Origin: Owenia fusiformis
Lineage: Eukaryota > Annelida > Polychaeta > Sabellida > Oweniidae
Assembly: GCA_903813345.2 (NCBI GenBank)
Contig: CAIIXF020000007.1
Span: 18,709,564-18,773,563, forward strand
Direction: 5' to 3'
Length of the DNA stretch: 64,000 nucleotides
Positions 63,851-64,000 of this stretch are shown piece by piece. Position numbers and translations under genes: made by a program. The first letter of the stretch is position 1; every line of letters starts with the position of its first letter. The notes below the pieces were generated by a model. It was not told where the DNA came from, made no database searches, and was given only the letters and a program-made list of their open reading frames with translations.

Positions 63851-64000
63851 CGCGAAAGTGCGAACAACATCGCTTTTGACCGTTCATATTTTTAATGCGT
63901 CAATGGTGGAAAGCCGGAAATATAAACAAACACAATTCCTCGTAAGTTTATTCTGATTTTATTACATATATTCTTTCATTTATGTGTACATACAATATAA

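Overview
This is eukaryotic nuclear DNA from an invertebrate animal. It is AT-rich, its genes are split by GT-AG introns, its gaps between genes are long, and it holds many short non-autonomous transposons and simple repeats. The style (CCGT/GGAC arrays in dispersed repeats, 'GGCCCGTAGCCAGG' elements, TTAA and hAT-like MITEs) suggests a lophotrochozoan such as a mollusc. No species can be named from the sequence alone.

Three protein-coding genes are supported, and splicing by hand keeps the frame through all of them. (1) An LHFPL2-like tetraspan membrane protein, + strand, 32491-35946, has two tandem, complete and alternative last coding exons. (2) An Sp1/3/4-type zinc-finger transcription factor, + strand, 39821-45488, has eight coding exons and 964 codons. 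It carries the Sp box, a Q-rich activation region with an 8-residue repeat, a buttonhead box and three C2H2 fingers. (3) The C-terminal 1187 codons (16 exons) of an ANKIB1-like RBR (RING1-IBR-RING2) ubiquitin ligase lie on the - strand, 63713-54452; its ankyrin-repeat end lies beyond base 64000. Sp and ANKIB1 are convergent.

Layout: 1-32060 holds no recognisable protein gene, only dispersed repeats and MITEs separated by plain AT-rich DNA; part may be 5' intron of the LHFPL2-like gene. 32061-37130 is the LHFPL2-like gene. 38440-39255 is a degenerate minisatellite upstream of Sp. 39821-46360 is Sp. 46576-51314 is a 4.7-kb inverted-repeat (foldback-like) element whose arms are built of about 172-bp tandem repeats; it fills the space between the two convergent genes. 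51490-63713 is ANKIB1 with its 3' UTR.

The three genes do not form a pathway: one is a membrane tetraspan, one a GC-box transcription factor, one a ubiquitin ligase. The points most worth following are the foldback element, the duplicated LHFPL2 terminal exon, the run of UIM-like helices in ANKIB1, and a 71-73-bp MITE with about 9-bp target duplications. All exon borders come from reading the sequence, without transcripts or database searches.
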